Source: Cladopsammia gracilis
Taxonomy: Eukaryota > Cnidaria > Anthozoa > Scleractinia > Dendrophylliidae
Reading direction: 5' to 3'
Assembly (NCBI GenBank): GCA_022457155.1
Contig: JAJGOT010001022.1
Coordinates: forward strand, 1 to 64,000
Length of the DNA stretch: 64,000 nucleotides
In this document: in pieces, positions 42,014 through 55,180 of the stretch
Layout of the letters: the number at the start of each line of letters is the position of its first letter
Numbering within the stretch: position 1 is the first letter of the stretch
Translations under genes and position numbers: made by a program
The notes under the pieces: generated by a model
The model's database searches: none
Told to the model about the DNA's origin: nothing
The model's input: the letters and a program-made list of their open reading frames with translations, nothing else

Positions 42014-45000
42014 ATGCGACACCGATGGTATATATGGCTTCTTATTCTGCGTTTTGTCGTATTTAACTTGCGGGTCCGAGGCTCGATATATGAGGATTTC
42101 AAGGCGAATTGGTGTCGGCAACGGAAATGGCGACTGGATTGGGAGAATCTACAAAAGCCGTGTCAAGATCTCCATTACAGAAAGAACAATGGCAAACTAT
42201 ACCAAGCGTAAGTTGTTGTTAATTAAGGTGCGGCTTAAGGGGAGATAAATTGAATTAATATTAGTATAAATTTGAGTGAAGTCAATTCTAGTATAGGCCA
42301 AGTTGGTGTTGGATCGCCTGGATTTAATTTTTCATTTTCGAGTGGACCGGACAGCTGTAGCTTATAACACAATGATCAGTTTCCTTTATTCAGCTTGATA
42401 GAATTGGCGTGGAACATGAATAGAACGCTAAACGGACACTAGGCATCCTACTACACAACCTATTTTCTAACGTAAACTCCTTGCTATGACATCTCTTTTA
42501 AAATTTAAATTATATATATTCAATTCAATCAGCTATCTTCCTGATCTCTAGAACCAATTGCTTTTGCTACTTCATTCTCCGCCGTGTGTCAAGTCATTGG
42601 CGTATGAACTTGGAACCTTGAGATGTTAGGCCGGGTCAGGGTCCCACAATATAGGTTGGAGTGTTTTATATAGTTCGGGCTACTATATCCAAATTTGCAG
42701 CGGCCTCACTTAATACCTTCATAAGTACACCGTTATTCTGAACTTCCATGACTATACTAAGTTAATGAATTAAACTATTTTGTTGTTCAAGTCGAAGTGC
42801 TGAAATTAGTGTTACATGTAACCAGAAAGGTTTCTATTGGTCCAGCCCGAAAACGACAGAATCGCTAAAAGGAAACTTGGAAAGTGAATATGCTTGTATT
42901 AGCTCTGTGGCCAAAACATGAAGAACTGCTGGGGTCTCCTTCAGCAAACTCTCAGAAAGGGAGTTTTCGCTGTACAGCGAATCTGCTGAGTGAAGTGAGC
43001 GCAGGCGCAGGAGAACTTCAATCTTCTATTCAGCAGATTTCAATTAATGACTTATTGAGCCTCTGCGGAGGAGAGAAGCTTGTCGGGTTATAAGCTGTGA
43101 TGTTCTAGCCTGCGATGATCTAGCCCCTCCCAATCTGTGACCGAGGAGGAGACAAATTCGTTCAACAAGGCAATTGATTTTCGTCTCACTGATAATTTTA
43201 CATTAAGGTTGGCAACTTCTCCGGCAGAAAGTGAAATATTCGGAATGCAAATCCGACCCGCGGGGGAGTACAGTCGGTTTTTTGTCCAGTCTCGCACACG
43301 CACTGCTCAGAAGAAGAACATTGGAGGAGACTCGTGGAGGGTGTATCTTGATGGACCTTCATATCTGGCCGGCACCGTTTTTGATCATAACAATGGAGTA
43401 TATGAAGTTCTGTTTCTTATCATGGAGCCTGGCGCTTATGAGATTAACATGATTCTGGACTATACTCTTTGTGATGGTCTGATTGATCCACCGATCGACT
43501 GGTTTAAAAATGGTAAGTAGCCGAGAGAAACGGAACAGTAGTTCGTACAGTATTGGCAGTAGTCTCAACTAGAGAAACGGAACAGTAGTTCATACAGTAT
43601 TGACAGTAGTCTCAACTAGAGAAACGGAACAGTAGTTCATACAGTATCGGACAGTAGTCTCAACTAGAGAAACGGAACAGTAGTTCATACAACATTGACA
43701 GTAGTCTCAACTAGAGAAACGGAACAATAGTTCATACAGCATTGACAGTAGTCTCAACTAGAGAAATTGAACAGTAGTTCATATAGTATTGACAAGTGGC
43801 CGTTTTGGTCTGTAAGTCGCTACATGGCCTTGCTTTTAATTATCTTAGCTCTCTTTTCACTCAAAGAAATATCTCTTATAATTTGAGGGACAGTGAGAGC
43901 AAACTGGCTATCCCACTGCCCCGCACTAATTTCCTTAAAAACAGTTTTAGATACAACAGTGCGGTCATTTGGAATAACCTTCCCCTTGAACTGCGGCAAG
44001 CGGAAACTATCAATAGTTTTCGAAGGGGCTGTCATAATTTTTTTGCTTGATCTTGTATACACGGCATTGTTGTAAAGCAGGTTTATTATTTTTCGAGGGT
44101 GGGGTTAATTTTTTCATATTTTAATTTTTTTAGCATTATTTTCTAGGAATTTTGATACTTTAAGATAGATATGTATATAGTTTATAGTATTGTTATGCCT
44201 GATGAATATACTGTGTCTAAATAAAGTTTAATTGAATTGAATTGAATAGATCTTGCGACCAAGTTGCTCAGTTATTACCAAAGCTCCACCTTATAGCTAT
44301 TTGTTAAATATGGCAACAGTGCATAGCCTCGTTAAGCACGAGTTTGATATCACGACACACGTTTTCTAATTTATAACGTGCATTCTTTCTTAGCTCCTAT
44401 GAATTCATAACTTTGTTTTAAATTTATTTTGAGATAACCGAGCGAGAAAGGTCACTTATTTTCAAAGTTATTACATTTTTACTAGCTCACTGTTCAGGAA
44501 AGATGAAGAATATGCACCTTAGCAACCAACTCTTCTCAGAAATGACCGGTTACATCAACAAGCCTTTGTTGTCTGCTGCAAAGCGAATCCTTGTCATCCC
44601 ATGGCAACGTCTTAGTGAAATGGGTAAGAACAATTAGCAAATTATGTTGTTTAAAAGTGGCCATTACCTAACAAAATCCATGTTTCGAGTCTCCTTGTCA
44701 TACTTCTTTGTGTTCTATGTTTAGTATAAGTATCTTGCCACGCCTTCTACACCAAATTAATTTTGAAGAAACGTTGTCGGGTGAAAAGCATAAACCATGA
44801 ACGATGCGACCCAAAGGCTGACTGGGAAGTTGGGTAAATTAATCTTCGTTTGTGACAGAATACACATTATATTAACACACGATGCTTAAATCATGCTCTA
44901 AAATGTCTCAAACAAGAAAACATCTTGATTATCAAGAAATGGAATATTACTATGCTTGACCAATGCTGCCTACCCAGAATCCCATTCAGTCTCATCGTTC

Positions 45001-48000
45001 ATGGTTTATGCTTTTCACGGGTCAACGTTTCTTCAATTAGGTGTATATGACGTCTATAGCTCACTGCAGGGTCATTCAGTGGCGTTACCTTATGCACATG
45101 ACTGGGATGAATTCTTTGTTGGGAGAAAGCGTTGTTAAATGCGACACTGGTTGTTTTGCATACAGCTATTTCAATTAACGTTGTCGGATTCAAAAGGCGT
45201 AAAGCCAAGACCGCAAGGTTGTATGGGATTTTTATGCAATGGCTATTAGCCCTAACCCATACTACCTTGCGGTCTTGGCTTTAAGCTTTCATCCGACAAC
45301 GTTAATTGAAATAGTTGTATGTAAATAGTCTAAGGCAGGCAAAATCATACGCCTTTTTCTGTTGTTTATTTAATTTTTTTTAATAAAAAAAGTAAAAAGG
45401 GAATTTCCACGGGATAACCAAACCTAATCAGTTATAATCTCTGTTTTCATTTTCATTAGAAATTCAAAACAACATGCGCGAAGCGGATAACGAATGTGAC
45501 ATCCAGTGTAACCTACTGTGGGACGGTTATGGCAGATGGGTGGCCGGTTACAAATGGAAGCCTTACATGAACTTCACGGGAGAAGGTACGTAAACAATGA
45601 ATTTCAATTCAGATAGTACTTATATTATCCCCTGATCGACGGTAAAGGTTTATTGTCCACTTCATGTCTAACGTGTACATAGACAACACATAAATATCAC
45701 TGAGGGGTTCGAATTCCCTTCAATTGTTTATTCCGTGACCGAACACTGAGGCCCTTAAGAAAAGTTTTCGTTATAGGGGCGCAGTAACATGGTACAGTCT
45801 GTCAGCGGAGGCTAAGCAGGCCACTATTTTAAATAGCTTTTATTCCGCTATTGTATATTAGAAAGTCTTAGCTTTTTGTACTAGGTTTAATGCGCACGGC
45901 TCTTTAGAAGACCACTCTTTAGTGATAAGGATTCCGTGGATAAATAAATAAAGTTATTACTAGTTACACCCCGAGTTTCCCCGAATAAGGCCCCGCGGAG
46001 TTTATCAACTCAGTTTCATTGAGGAGGTTTATTCCAAAACCGATAAAAAGTAAAATGTAAGTCGAGAGCAAACAAATTACGATATTCTTCAGAAACCTCA
46101 ATTCTCTGAATAACATTTATGGAGATGTGTATTATTGCGTGTGGGAAACAGAGACCAAACTAACCTTTTCAGACCATTTCCCAGTTGTATTTAGCATCAA
46201 TTTTCGAAACGAAACTTGCAATAGCCATAGCTTTCTTATGAAAAGGAAAAAATACAACTCATTTAAACATGAAGTTAAAAAGGCTTAAAGCAAATCGTAA
46301 TTGATTTAGCTAGTTCGAGTTATTCCTAATCTAAACAAAAAACCTTTGATCCCTTCTGATAGATTACTCGTTTTTACGAAACCAGCATAAACAACACGAC
46401 CATACAACCGGTCGAGGTGTACTATGGGTATACGGTGACTCGCTAAACTATTACTTCTACGAGTCAATTAACAATGCCAGCAGGCAGTTGTGCTTCACAG
46501 TGTTTAAAGAGTGTAACTGCACATACAACTGGATATACCCCAAGACACTCTACGAACTAGTAAGTACTATACAAGATAACGGCTCAAACTCGAGGTTGGC
46601 ATGTTACCATAACATCTTCAAGTACGTTTTAGTAATTTTTCGATTGTTTTAAGTCAGTTAATTTTAAGAAAATGCTGAGAATGCTGGAGATACAACACCA
46701 GGCACTTTTTTTTTTCAAATCTATGCGTTCCTAAATGATGTTAGCTCACTAAACCTATTGCTCTGATTTAAAGGTCCCAATGGGGTTAACCGGTAGCCGT
46801 AAACCGGCCCAAAAATTAAGTCGTTAGGCGTAAAAAATGTTAACCGTAACGGGGAAAAAATTAAATTAACCGTTATAGCCGTAAAAAAAAGCCAAACTTT
46901 AACCGTTAACCATAAAACCACCACCCCATTGAGACCCTCTGATTTATTCATTCTCACTTTCAATTGGTTTTAGAAAAGCAAGCTATTTTTGTCCGCACTT
47001 TGTTTTGTAAGATGTTATTTCTGACATCGAGTGACGTAGGAACGAACAAATCAGAAATTATTATTTTGACGGCACGATATACAGAGGCTTGCGTGTCGTC
47101 ACGGGACATCTCGGGACTACACTGTACGTCAGTCAGTCTTCTCGAACGTTGCTTTTTTTTCGTTCAAGTTTTTTACTTTTGTTGCGTTGGGAAATGAAAT
47201 GTTATACAAATATCAAGTAATGTTATCAGTTTTTGTACCTTTGCCCCCGAGGTCCATAGCCACTGCATTTATAGGTGGTGGGGGTGGGGGGTATTCGTTT
47301 CCACAGTTTTTTACTACATCTAAAGAGGGGTTTTTTAGTGGTTTCTCTTTTTCTCTTTATATTTCTTTTAAAGTGACTGAAACAACACTTCGCTGTCATA
47401 ATATTATCTGTTTACTATTATCTGTTTAATAATATCTGTTTACCTTAATCAAGTATCTCGCAGAAAGTTTTATCGTTGTTCATTCTTGCAGACAGAAACA
47501 TGTGCTGAGATGAGCTTGCACGTTCCAAAAGTCTTGAGTTATTTTCGCGATGTGATTCTGAGGAAAGACATGGACAAAGAAAGCGCATTGTTGTTAAACG
47601 CTGGGGCACACTACGTCAAGGTGCTGTAACCGTATATCTTTTCCCTGGTAAAAGTGGCGGGATCTAGGGCAGCCCCCAACCCCCCTTATTTTTGGTAAAT
47701 TGCAGTGCATTGCCGGAATTATCTTCGAAGAATTTGACATTCATGGTCGAGCCTTCGAGAGAACCCTGCTCTTTAATGCTAAAACAGCTGCAACAATTTT
47801 TTATTATCACGGATTTCGTAACTTTGCTATAATTTATTGCTTGACTAGACCACCAGTTTCCAGAGCTATCGAGCTGTCGTCTTGGCATTAATATCCGAGA
47901 TGAAAAGAGCGTACAAAGGAAAACCTATCTGGAAATCCACAACAGCTATCCATGGACAAACTGCTGACATCATGGGTGCCTTCCGCAGATTCACAACAAA

Positions 48001-49451
48001 CCACGTAAGTATAGCATTTCTGAAACACGTCGAAGTAGAGGGAGATGGTCGCTATCGAGAGATCCGAGACAACAGGGGAACTTTAATCATAGCCCATTTC
48101 GTATTTTCGGTGCACAAAACGTAGGCAGGCGCAAAATACTGCATCATATTAATATTCTGAGTCGTTTTGATGCAAGGTATACACGCCCTTCGCCTTTTAC
48201 TGCATCACATTGTCGAACGTTGAACGCAAATTAGAAGTCTTCACACGGTGAAGTGTCGAAAAACTATCGATGATTCACTTTCTGGCACGACAAGTAACAT
48301 TTTTCAGGCGTGACTGATATTTTGCTCAAAATTATTTCCGGAACTATCAAGGGATTGATAGAAAGTTATTAGATCACTGATGTCAAAGTTTTTTATGTAA
48401 AATCCAAACACCTGATAAGACAAACAGGTGTCTTTCTAACTTTAAGGAGCCCAAATCTTGATTAACCATGAATATTCACCACTCTCAAGTAAATTAAGGC
48501 ATGGGTCTCCTGCCATTTCACACAAAAAGTGAGGGGGTGGTCTATCTTTTGAGTCTTTATCCATAAGAACGAAAAACTTTGGCAGAATAAATAGTTTGCA
48601 AATGTGGTCATTTTCGTACGCAGAAAATGTGGAAATTAAATCACGTGACTTGTCATGGCTATTTTTAGCTGAAAAATCTTATACACAAAATGGGAACACT
48701 TTTTACTATTTCCTGGAGTCTGCCATCAACTTTATCATTTTAGGGCCACAAGATACATCATTTCTGTGCTTGGCAACTTTAAGATAATTTAAAAGAAAGG
48801 CAGGAAAAAAGAAATAACTGTTATTGGGGACTGGGTACTAGTACAAAGTACCGTTTATTTTAAAACGTAATGAAATATTCAACAATTGCCAAGCACACAC
48901 TTTCAAATTCATATGGCTTACTGATAAAAGATTTGATGTTCACGTAGAATTTCCCTTTGAAGTGATGCATTGTGTTGTTGTAACTATCACCGCAAAATAA
49001 ATTTGTTTGTTAACTGGTCCCTTTTTGTTTTGGGGGGGAGGGATGGGCGGGGGTAGGGGGGTTGTGGTAAAGTGATGGACATCGTTTTGGCAAAATATCT
49101 GGAAGGCTCTTTTCCACCCCCTTTGGGCCTGCGGAATAATTTATGACGTGTTCTTTTTCTTCCTTTCAGAGGATTCAATTGTACAACGCCTTTGCTAACT
49201 CAGCAATGTGTAAAAACAACATCAGCGTATTGGACGTGTATCCCATAAGCGACTCTTACCCACCAGGAACAGCAGATGGGATACATTACAAAGATGTTGT
49301 GTTCCATCCTGTAATAGATCTTTTAGAAAGATATTTTTCATCGACACCAAGCGGGAATATCAACCGCTTAGTCTGGCCGCTCACTCCTACTAAAAGACCA
49401 AGTTCAAATTATTTACCGGCTCTAAAAAGGGTGTTATCCACCATAAAATAA
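42014..49451 (+). CDS. NXPE-like secreted protein with SGNH/GDS-type domain, eight exons
   Basis: Exons: 42014-42207, 43208-43512, 44498-44623, 45460-45585, 46363-46559, 47492-47620, 47849-48004 and 49170-49451. All introns are GT-AG with matching phases, giving 504 residues. Exon 1 encodes a signal sequence or membrane anchor (hydrophobic WYIWLLILRFVVF). Exon 2 encodes an Ig-like neurexophilin/filamin-type module (GGDSWRVYLDGPSYLAG, then DHNNGVYEVLF). Exon 5 has the SGNH nucleophile block (VLWVYGDSLNYYF) and a CNCTYNW segment. Exon 7 contains KGKPIWKSTTAIHGQ. Exon 8 has the C-terminal DGIHY, the D-x-x-H part of an SGNH/PC-esterase-type site. This order matches NXPE (neurexophilin and PC-esterase domain) proteins. 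The substrate is unknown; SGNH relatives are O-acetyl esterases or transferases acting on glycans in the secretory pathway. The AATAAA signal overlaps the stop codon, so another signal may be used. A tandem pseudogene copy confirms the exon borders. Confidence 0.82.
43524..43797. repeat. 47-bp tandem repeat right after NXPE exon 2
   Basis: AGAGAAACGGAACAGTAGTT then CATACAGTATTGACAGTAGT and CTCAACT is repeated almost six times (starts at 43524, 43571, 43618, 43666, 43713, 43760). It begins 11 bp after the exon 2 donor and is absent from the pseudogene. Confidence 0.9.
43795..44249 (+). pseudogene. CR1/L2-like LINE 3' end in NXPE intron 2
   Basis: The frame ending at 44050 reads VCKSLHGLAFNYLSSLF, then SYNLRDSESKLAIPLPRTNF, LKNSFRYNSAVIWNNLP and a FRRG(C)-like end. 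This is the standard C-terminus of CR1-type RT ORFs. After the stop come about 180 bp of 3' UTR and a (TTGAA)n tail at 44228-44249, a typical LINE terminus. It is 5'-truncated and in sense with the gene. Confidence 0.85.
45161..45319. mobile_element. TIR MITE in NXPE intron 3
   Basis: TACAGCTATTTCAATTAACG with TTGTCGGAT pairs with ATCCGACAACG and TTAATTGAAATAGTTGTA. Inner arms around AAAGCCAAGACCGCAAGGT also pair. Same family as 10001-10280. The target duplication is unclear. Confidence 0.75.
46771..46935. mobile_element. MITE with 10-bp target duplication in NXPE intron 5
   Basis: CTCTGATTTA occurs on both sides (46761-46770 and 46936-46945). The ends GGTCCCAATGGGG and CCCCATTGAGACC are inverted. 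The interior is rich in GTTAACCGTTA-type words. A 9-10-bp duplication suggests a MULE-type MITE. The pseudogene has no equivalent. Confidence 0.75.
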
Positions 49452-51574
49452 AACGTTTTATAGTATTTAATTTTATTGCACTTTAACTAAACTTGCTAAA
49501 ATTCCAAATCATATTTTGCAAAATCCTAACTTTGCAGTGAAAAATATATCACGACGGAAGGACAAAACAGTTAGTGCTACCTTTTGACATTTTGAACATA
49601 TAATGTTATAATGTACAGATTCATTATCAATAAGAAATACTAAGTGTAATATACTAAACATTACCACTAGGAAAGTACTACTTATAATCCAATGTCGGGA
49701 ATGAGCAGAAGACAATGGAAAGGGGTTGTTATAGAATATGTCGTACCTGATTTGAAATACTATTGTATTACAGCCGATTTCCCTGTAGTATGCAGACCTG
49801 GATTTTTCTAACATAATTCGCCGGGAAAAAAAAAACACATGATTCGCCGGCTATAATTCACCCGTCGAGTGTTCCTCCAATATGATCAGACCATTTTGAA
49901 GGAAATTCACACATAAACTGAGTTCACAGAGAAAATACTAACTTCCTGAAATATAAAAAAAATCCATAAAGCTCTTAATGGAGTGTGCAGAACCACACGA
50001 TTCGCGTGTCATGATTCGCCAGTCGTGATTTGCCCGCCATGATTTTCCCATTGCCAGAAAATGGCGAAGGAGATTCACATATCTTCTTTCTTGTGGATGC
50101 TTCTATTTCAGAAGGCAAGCATTTACTCTTTCAACCTATTTTATGGGCAAATTCCTTTACCACTTTCTGATTTTCGAAGACTCATAGCCAGCGAATCATG
50201 TTTTAACAACGCGTCTCAACACTCTGCAGTCAAATCGGCTGTAAGCGTTAGACTGTTGCCGTTTGCTTCAACGGCGCTCTTCTGTTCAGTAGTTTGTTTT
50301 CAACATGAAAAACGTATCGAATTCATATGTAAAAGATATATATTATACAAATTTAACCCGATCAAAACGGAAAAATATTTGACAAGCAAAACTGTTTTTT
50401 TTTTAATACCGTGTTATTGTTTTATGTAGCCTGTTCCAGGCGTTCATATAGTGGAGAGTGACAAAAAGGAAAAACCGAGAGCGACGAAAAGGAGCCTCCC
50501 GCCTTCAGCACTCACAATAGGGTCACAATATTTTCCCTTTGCGCACTGCCTATCGATCCTTCGCTCCCCAATATCTGAACGCCTGGAAAAGGCTATTTCC
50601 ACTGCAATCCAATAACATGAAGCAGGCGATCCTATTCCGCAGGACCAATTTGATCAAATTCATTGTTACTTTAGTTTCTGTAGCTTTATTTTTGGATCAA
50701 GTTTGATATATTAAAAAAAAAAAAGAGTTTGAGGTCATGCTCTTCGTCTAAATAAGTGGAGTTCAGCTTTCAGCCTGTACGTCGGTGGTGGGTTCCAGGC
50801 CTTCCCTGCCGTCATGTTGTTTCCTTATATACAAGAAACTTTACTGCACATTGTCTATGTCACACCCAGTTCTTTAAATGGGTACCGGCGACAAAATGCT
50901 GGGGATAACCCTGCGATGGACTAGCATCCCATCCAGGCAGGGTGCGTGGGGTAGCAGTACTTCCAGTTGCTTCTTGCTAGAGAAACCGGGTTATGCTCCC
51001 GCCATGTGGGTGTCCTGTGGCTCGTGTGGACCATTTGTGGCTCGCGTACTACTTAACCTTTGTCGGAATTCAATTCTTTCGATGTGCAGAAGCTCACCAG
51101 AAAAGATCAGAAAAATATAGATTTGTCTGTTCATTATATTACGGGTTTAGCTAAGACAATAGAAACCATCATTTTACTTCCCCTTCAGTACGTTTCCACA
51201 TCTTCTTAAAATGGTGCCCATACATTTTTTATAGCCGAAGCAGTTGGAAACAACGTTTTGGCACTTTGGCCGTGTACTGCCCACTTACTTAACAAGGTTC
51301 ACTTGTATAATGTAATCAGATAATGCAAAGCATACATACATGTACAGTATCCGATTCTGAAATTTCTAAATTTTTAACAGTGAGTTTGTCTCCAAAGCTC
51401 AAGACTAAACAAGTGCTAATGAGTGTTGTTTTATAGGGTACATGTATATCTACGCACACCTTCTACGCATATACCTTCGCCGGTATTCTTACCTTGCCTA
51501 CATCGAATCGAATCACAGAAGTGTCGTCCTTGCACATCTCTGATCTATTTCACTCCCAGAGTTCAATAATGGAG
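49452..51574. other. Intergenic between NXPE gene and MITE, no gene seen
   Basis: Contains AATAAA-like words just after the gene and AT-rich sequence. Short motifs of the form (C/A)TGATTCGCC(A/G)G recur at about 49840-50040, perhaps a degraded MITE. Nothing coding was recognised. Confidence 0.35.
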
Positions 51575-51583
51575 ACATGTAGT

Positions 51584-51940
51584 CAGAGAGGGGGGTGGGG
51601 GGTCGGGGGGTGGGGGGGGGGGGGGGACTCCCATATAAAAATGACGGGGGTGCTCGTCGTACCTTTTAGGGGTCAAAACTTGTAGATTGGTACCGCTTAG
51701 GGTACTAAAATCTAAAATGACCACCGTTATAATTGTCGCGGTACCTTTTAGGGTATCGAGACGAAAAAAAATCACAGAATATGACGCCGGTGTTGTTTTA
51801 GAATTGGTACCTCTTTAATAGGGGTCGAGATTCATTTGAGCCACACCCAACAAACAAGATTCTGCTCCTTTTAGGGTGTTTTTTTTTTTTATATTTCCGA
51901 TGAGCACCACCGTCATTTTTATATGGGAGTCCCCCCCGGG
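51584..51940. mobile_element. TIR element with 9-bp duplication and G-run in its left arm
   Basis: ACATGTAGT flanks both ends (51575-51583 and 51941-51949). The arms share GGGGGGACTCCCATATAAAA then ATGACGG(G/T)GGTGCTC. The left arm is expanded by long G runs. The centre repeats GTACC(T/G)(T/C)TTAGGG(T/G)-like words. No ORF. Confidence 0.8.
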
Positions 51941-51949
51941 ACATGTAGT

Positions 51950-53062
51950 GTAGGTAGTTCTTACTTTTTGTGTCTGTCGACGAAATCTAATAGTATCAGT
52001 CTGACCATTTAAATGAAACCTCATTCGGCAGTTCTTTTGCATGGTACCATTTGTTTTTCAATATTATACAGGATTTTTCTTGAAACTTAATGTTTGGCAC
52101 TCTTGGGAGTTAAAGGGTTATTACATTGGTGAGAACGAGACCAGACTTCCCTAAGCAAGGATCCTTAGCGACAACTAACCTCTAGGGTGAATGGAAAGGC
52201 GACAAAATGAACAGGTGCAAGCAGGTGGAATTTAAGTGTTTTCGCTCACAAACTAAGAAATAAATATTATAATTATTTTGTTATTGGTTCTACGCGAATA
52301 AAAATGAACCTTCATGTAATTTCACTAAAGCGCACATGGTAACAATCGTAAACGTAGTTGTATTTGACCATGAAAGGGCGGACTATGTACACCTGTTTCT
52401 TTCTTAGAATGAATCCAAACTTAAAATAATTTATAACATTAACGATAATCGTCCAAATGATCAAATCTGGCCTTATTATTCATCGGTTGCAGTAGTACAG
52501 GCGACTACAATATTTAATCCAACGATCCTTATTATCTTTAGCAAGTTCGCCAATATGACTTGGATCTAGTAACCCATTGTCAGTATCACCCAGCAGTTGA
52601 TGAATATACCGTGTGTAAGTCTGTATTTTTCCTTAGTATTCTGAGCATATGCCCTTGGAACCTTAGTTGTCGTTCAAGTCAAATCGCAATCAAATGATAA
52701 TACCCCGAAAAAGAGGAATCCAAAACACAGAATTTAAAATGTCTCTGAACTTACGTTGAAGCGGGTTGGGGCGCTAAAAGACCAGAACGGACAATTCTAG
52801 CCCACAAAACGTTTTCACCTACAACCGTAAATAATTAATACTGCATTGCGGGATTTTTTTAACAAACAAATATATAACATACAACACGCTTGACCATTCA
52901 AAACTTGCTTAAACACACTTTACAGAGGAGCAGTTTAAAAATGGTGGTACTGATCATGATTTGGGACATTAGAAAAATGCCGGAAAGGGCATGATCTCAA
53001 ACAGTAGAACACTTCACCTTTAAACATATTCACATTTCGTTCCCGTTTGATGAAAAGTTATC
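51950..53062. other. Intergenic, no gene seen
   Basis: AT-rich sequence up to exon 1 of the NXPE pseudogene. No promoter elements were recognised. Confidence 0.35.
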
Positions 53063-53297
53063 ATGTTGTGGACTATATGACTTCTTATTTTCTGGTTTGC
53101 TGCGTTTCACTTCGGTGCCCGAGCTTCGATATGTGAGGATTTCAAAGTGAATTGGTGTCGGCAGCGAAAATGGCGACTGGATTGGGAGAATCTGCAAAAG
53201 CCGTGTCAAGATCTCCATTACAGAAAACACAATGGTCAACAATATCAAGAGTAAGTTATTAGTCGGCAGACAGGTATATCGCTATACGACGGGGTCA

Positions 53298-53298
<1 letters not shown>

Positions 53299-53366
<68 letters not shown>
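53299..53366. repeat. (TA)34 microsatellite in pseudogene intron 1
   Basis: A pure TA run of 68 bp that can extrude a cruciform. Confidence 0.95.
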
Positions 53367-53369
<3 letters not shown>

Positions 53370-54659
53370 CAATAACTATGTTTAAGGACACGTTAAACCA
53401 TGCAAGATAAACTTTTAGTGACCGAGTTGCAAGAAAATTTAGAAAAACTAAATATTGTCATCCCTTAGTCAGAAGGTCGTTACATTTTGTATTGCAACCA
53501 GGATTCTATCTATGAATGAATGAATGAATGAATGAATAACTTTTTTAAGTGTCAATAAATTAAATACTTAGCTAAATAAACTCATTGGGGGACACCATAT
53601 AGAGCATTTAATATAAAAATATATATAAATATATAAAAATCTACTATTTTTCGAATGACCGCAGGCCACTAGTTTTCTGGAGGATGTCCGAGGGCATGCC
53701 CCCCATAAATTGTTTAAATTCGATATATGCGCTGAGTTGCAATCTAGTGCATTTTGAGACACAGTTTTACGATAACGTCACAGTAGTATTTTTTAGTCAT
53801 GACAACGCTTTGAAACTATTACAATTAGCTCCGCTATTTGCTAACTTGAATAGAACAGTTGCCAAACATCAAATTGCACATGCAAAGATTTATACATACT
53901 CATTTGTAAGTAAGTAAATGACATAAAAACACTCAACAACGGTATTTTTTATATTTTACCATGTCCCTTTTCATATAGTGTCCCCCGACGGAGAATGCTT
54001 ACTTTGTGTACACTGGCCTATTTGGATGACTTTTTTTGATATATTTGCTGATATTCTTCGCGAAGTTGCCCCCCAAGTAGAACCCTGGCAACTGAGACAA
54101 AGACTGTTGCCAAGTAGTGCTAGTTTTTCTCAGTATCGATTGCTATGGGCCTGATCAATGATCAATCGATACTCATCGAGTTATCGATTGCTGTGTTCTC
54201 CTGGACACTTTTATCTCAGGTTTTCCAAGTGTTAAGTGTTAATTTGACGGTTAACAACTGAAAAACACGACGTTTACCCTCCATTGTCCGGCACTTCTTG
54301 GTTTACACTTAAGTCATATCAAACTTCACAAGTAATAAAAAACAGATTTCGATTCCAAAATGTTTATGGAATTGCAAATTACACATTTATTTGGGCCAAC
54401 TTTTGAAGCGCAAGAGCATTTCGTTCAAGAATGATAGGCGAACGAGTATTAGACATTTTTAGTACAAATGTCTGGAGCGCCGTCTTGGTGCCCCCCTTAG
54501 GATCCCTTAGGGAATCCAACATGGTGGCAAAAACTTTAAAGTCTTAATTACACCAAAAAATCTCAAAACAACAAATTGGATTCACTATAAGTTCCATTAA
54601 ATCGGCGTATAAACATCAAGAATGCAAAAATAACTTTCCACTGGTTCAAAGGTTTGTCG

Positions 54660-55180
54660 AGTTGAGTGGGTTTATCCATTTGGACCGGTTGGACTATTTG
54701 AGCCGGTAGGATTATTTGAGGGCACTTGGGTTTATCCATTTAGACCAGTTGGACTATTTGAGCCACTTTGCTCATTTGAGTTGGTTTGTTCAATTGGACC
54801 GCTTGGACTATTTGAGCCAGTTGGTTTGTTCAATTTGACTGGTTGGAGTATTTGAGCCGGTTGAGTCATTTGAGTTGGTTTGTCCATTTGGACCGGTTCG
54901 ACCATTTTAGCCAGTTAGGTCATTTCATGTGGTTTGTGCATTTGGACCAGCCTGGACTGTTTAAGCCAGTTAGTTCATTTGAATTGGTTTGTCCATTTCC
55001 ACCGGTTGGACTATAAGAGTCAGCTGGCTCTATTGGGATCGGTTGGACTATTTAATCCAGCTGGCTCATTTGAGTTGGTTTGTCTATTGGGACCGGTTCG
55101 ACTATTTGAGCCAGTCGGCTCATTTGAGGTGGTCTCTATTGGGACCAGTTGGACTATTTGTGCCAGTTGGATCTTTTGAG
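54660..55180. repeat. Degenerate tandem repeat, unit about 55-60 bp
   Basis: The unit ACCGGTTGGACTATTTGAGC then CAGTTGG(C/T)TCATTTGAG and TTGGTTTGTCCATTTGG repeats about nine times, open in more than one frame. Within the unit GAGCC(A/G)GTTGG and GACC(G/A)GTTGGAC are themselves related, suggesting an older short repeat. No promoter or signal is seen; considered non-coding. Confidence 0.85.

Noticed and set aside
42884..43093. Open frame in NXPE intron 1
   Set aside because: Exon phases join 42207 to 43208 cleanly and the pseudogene has no counterpart, so it is treated as intronic.
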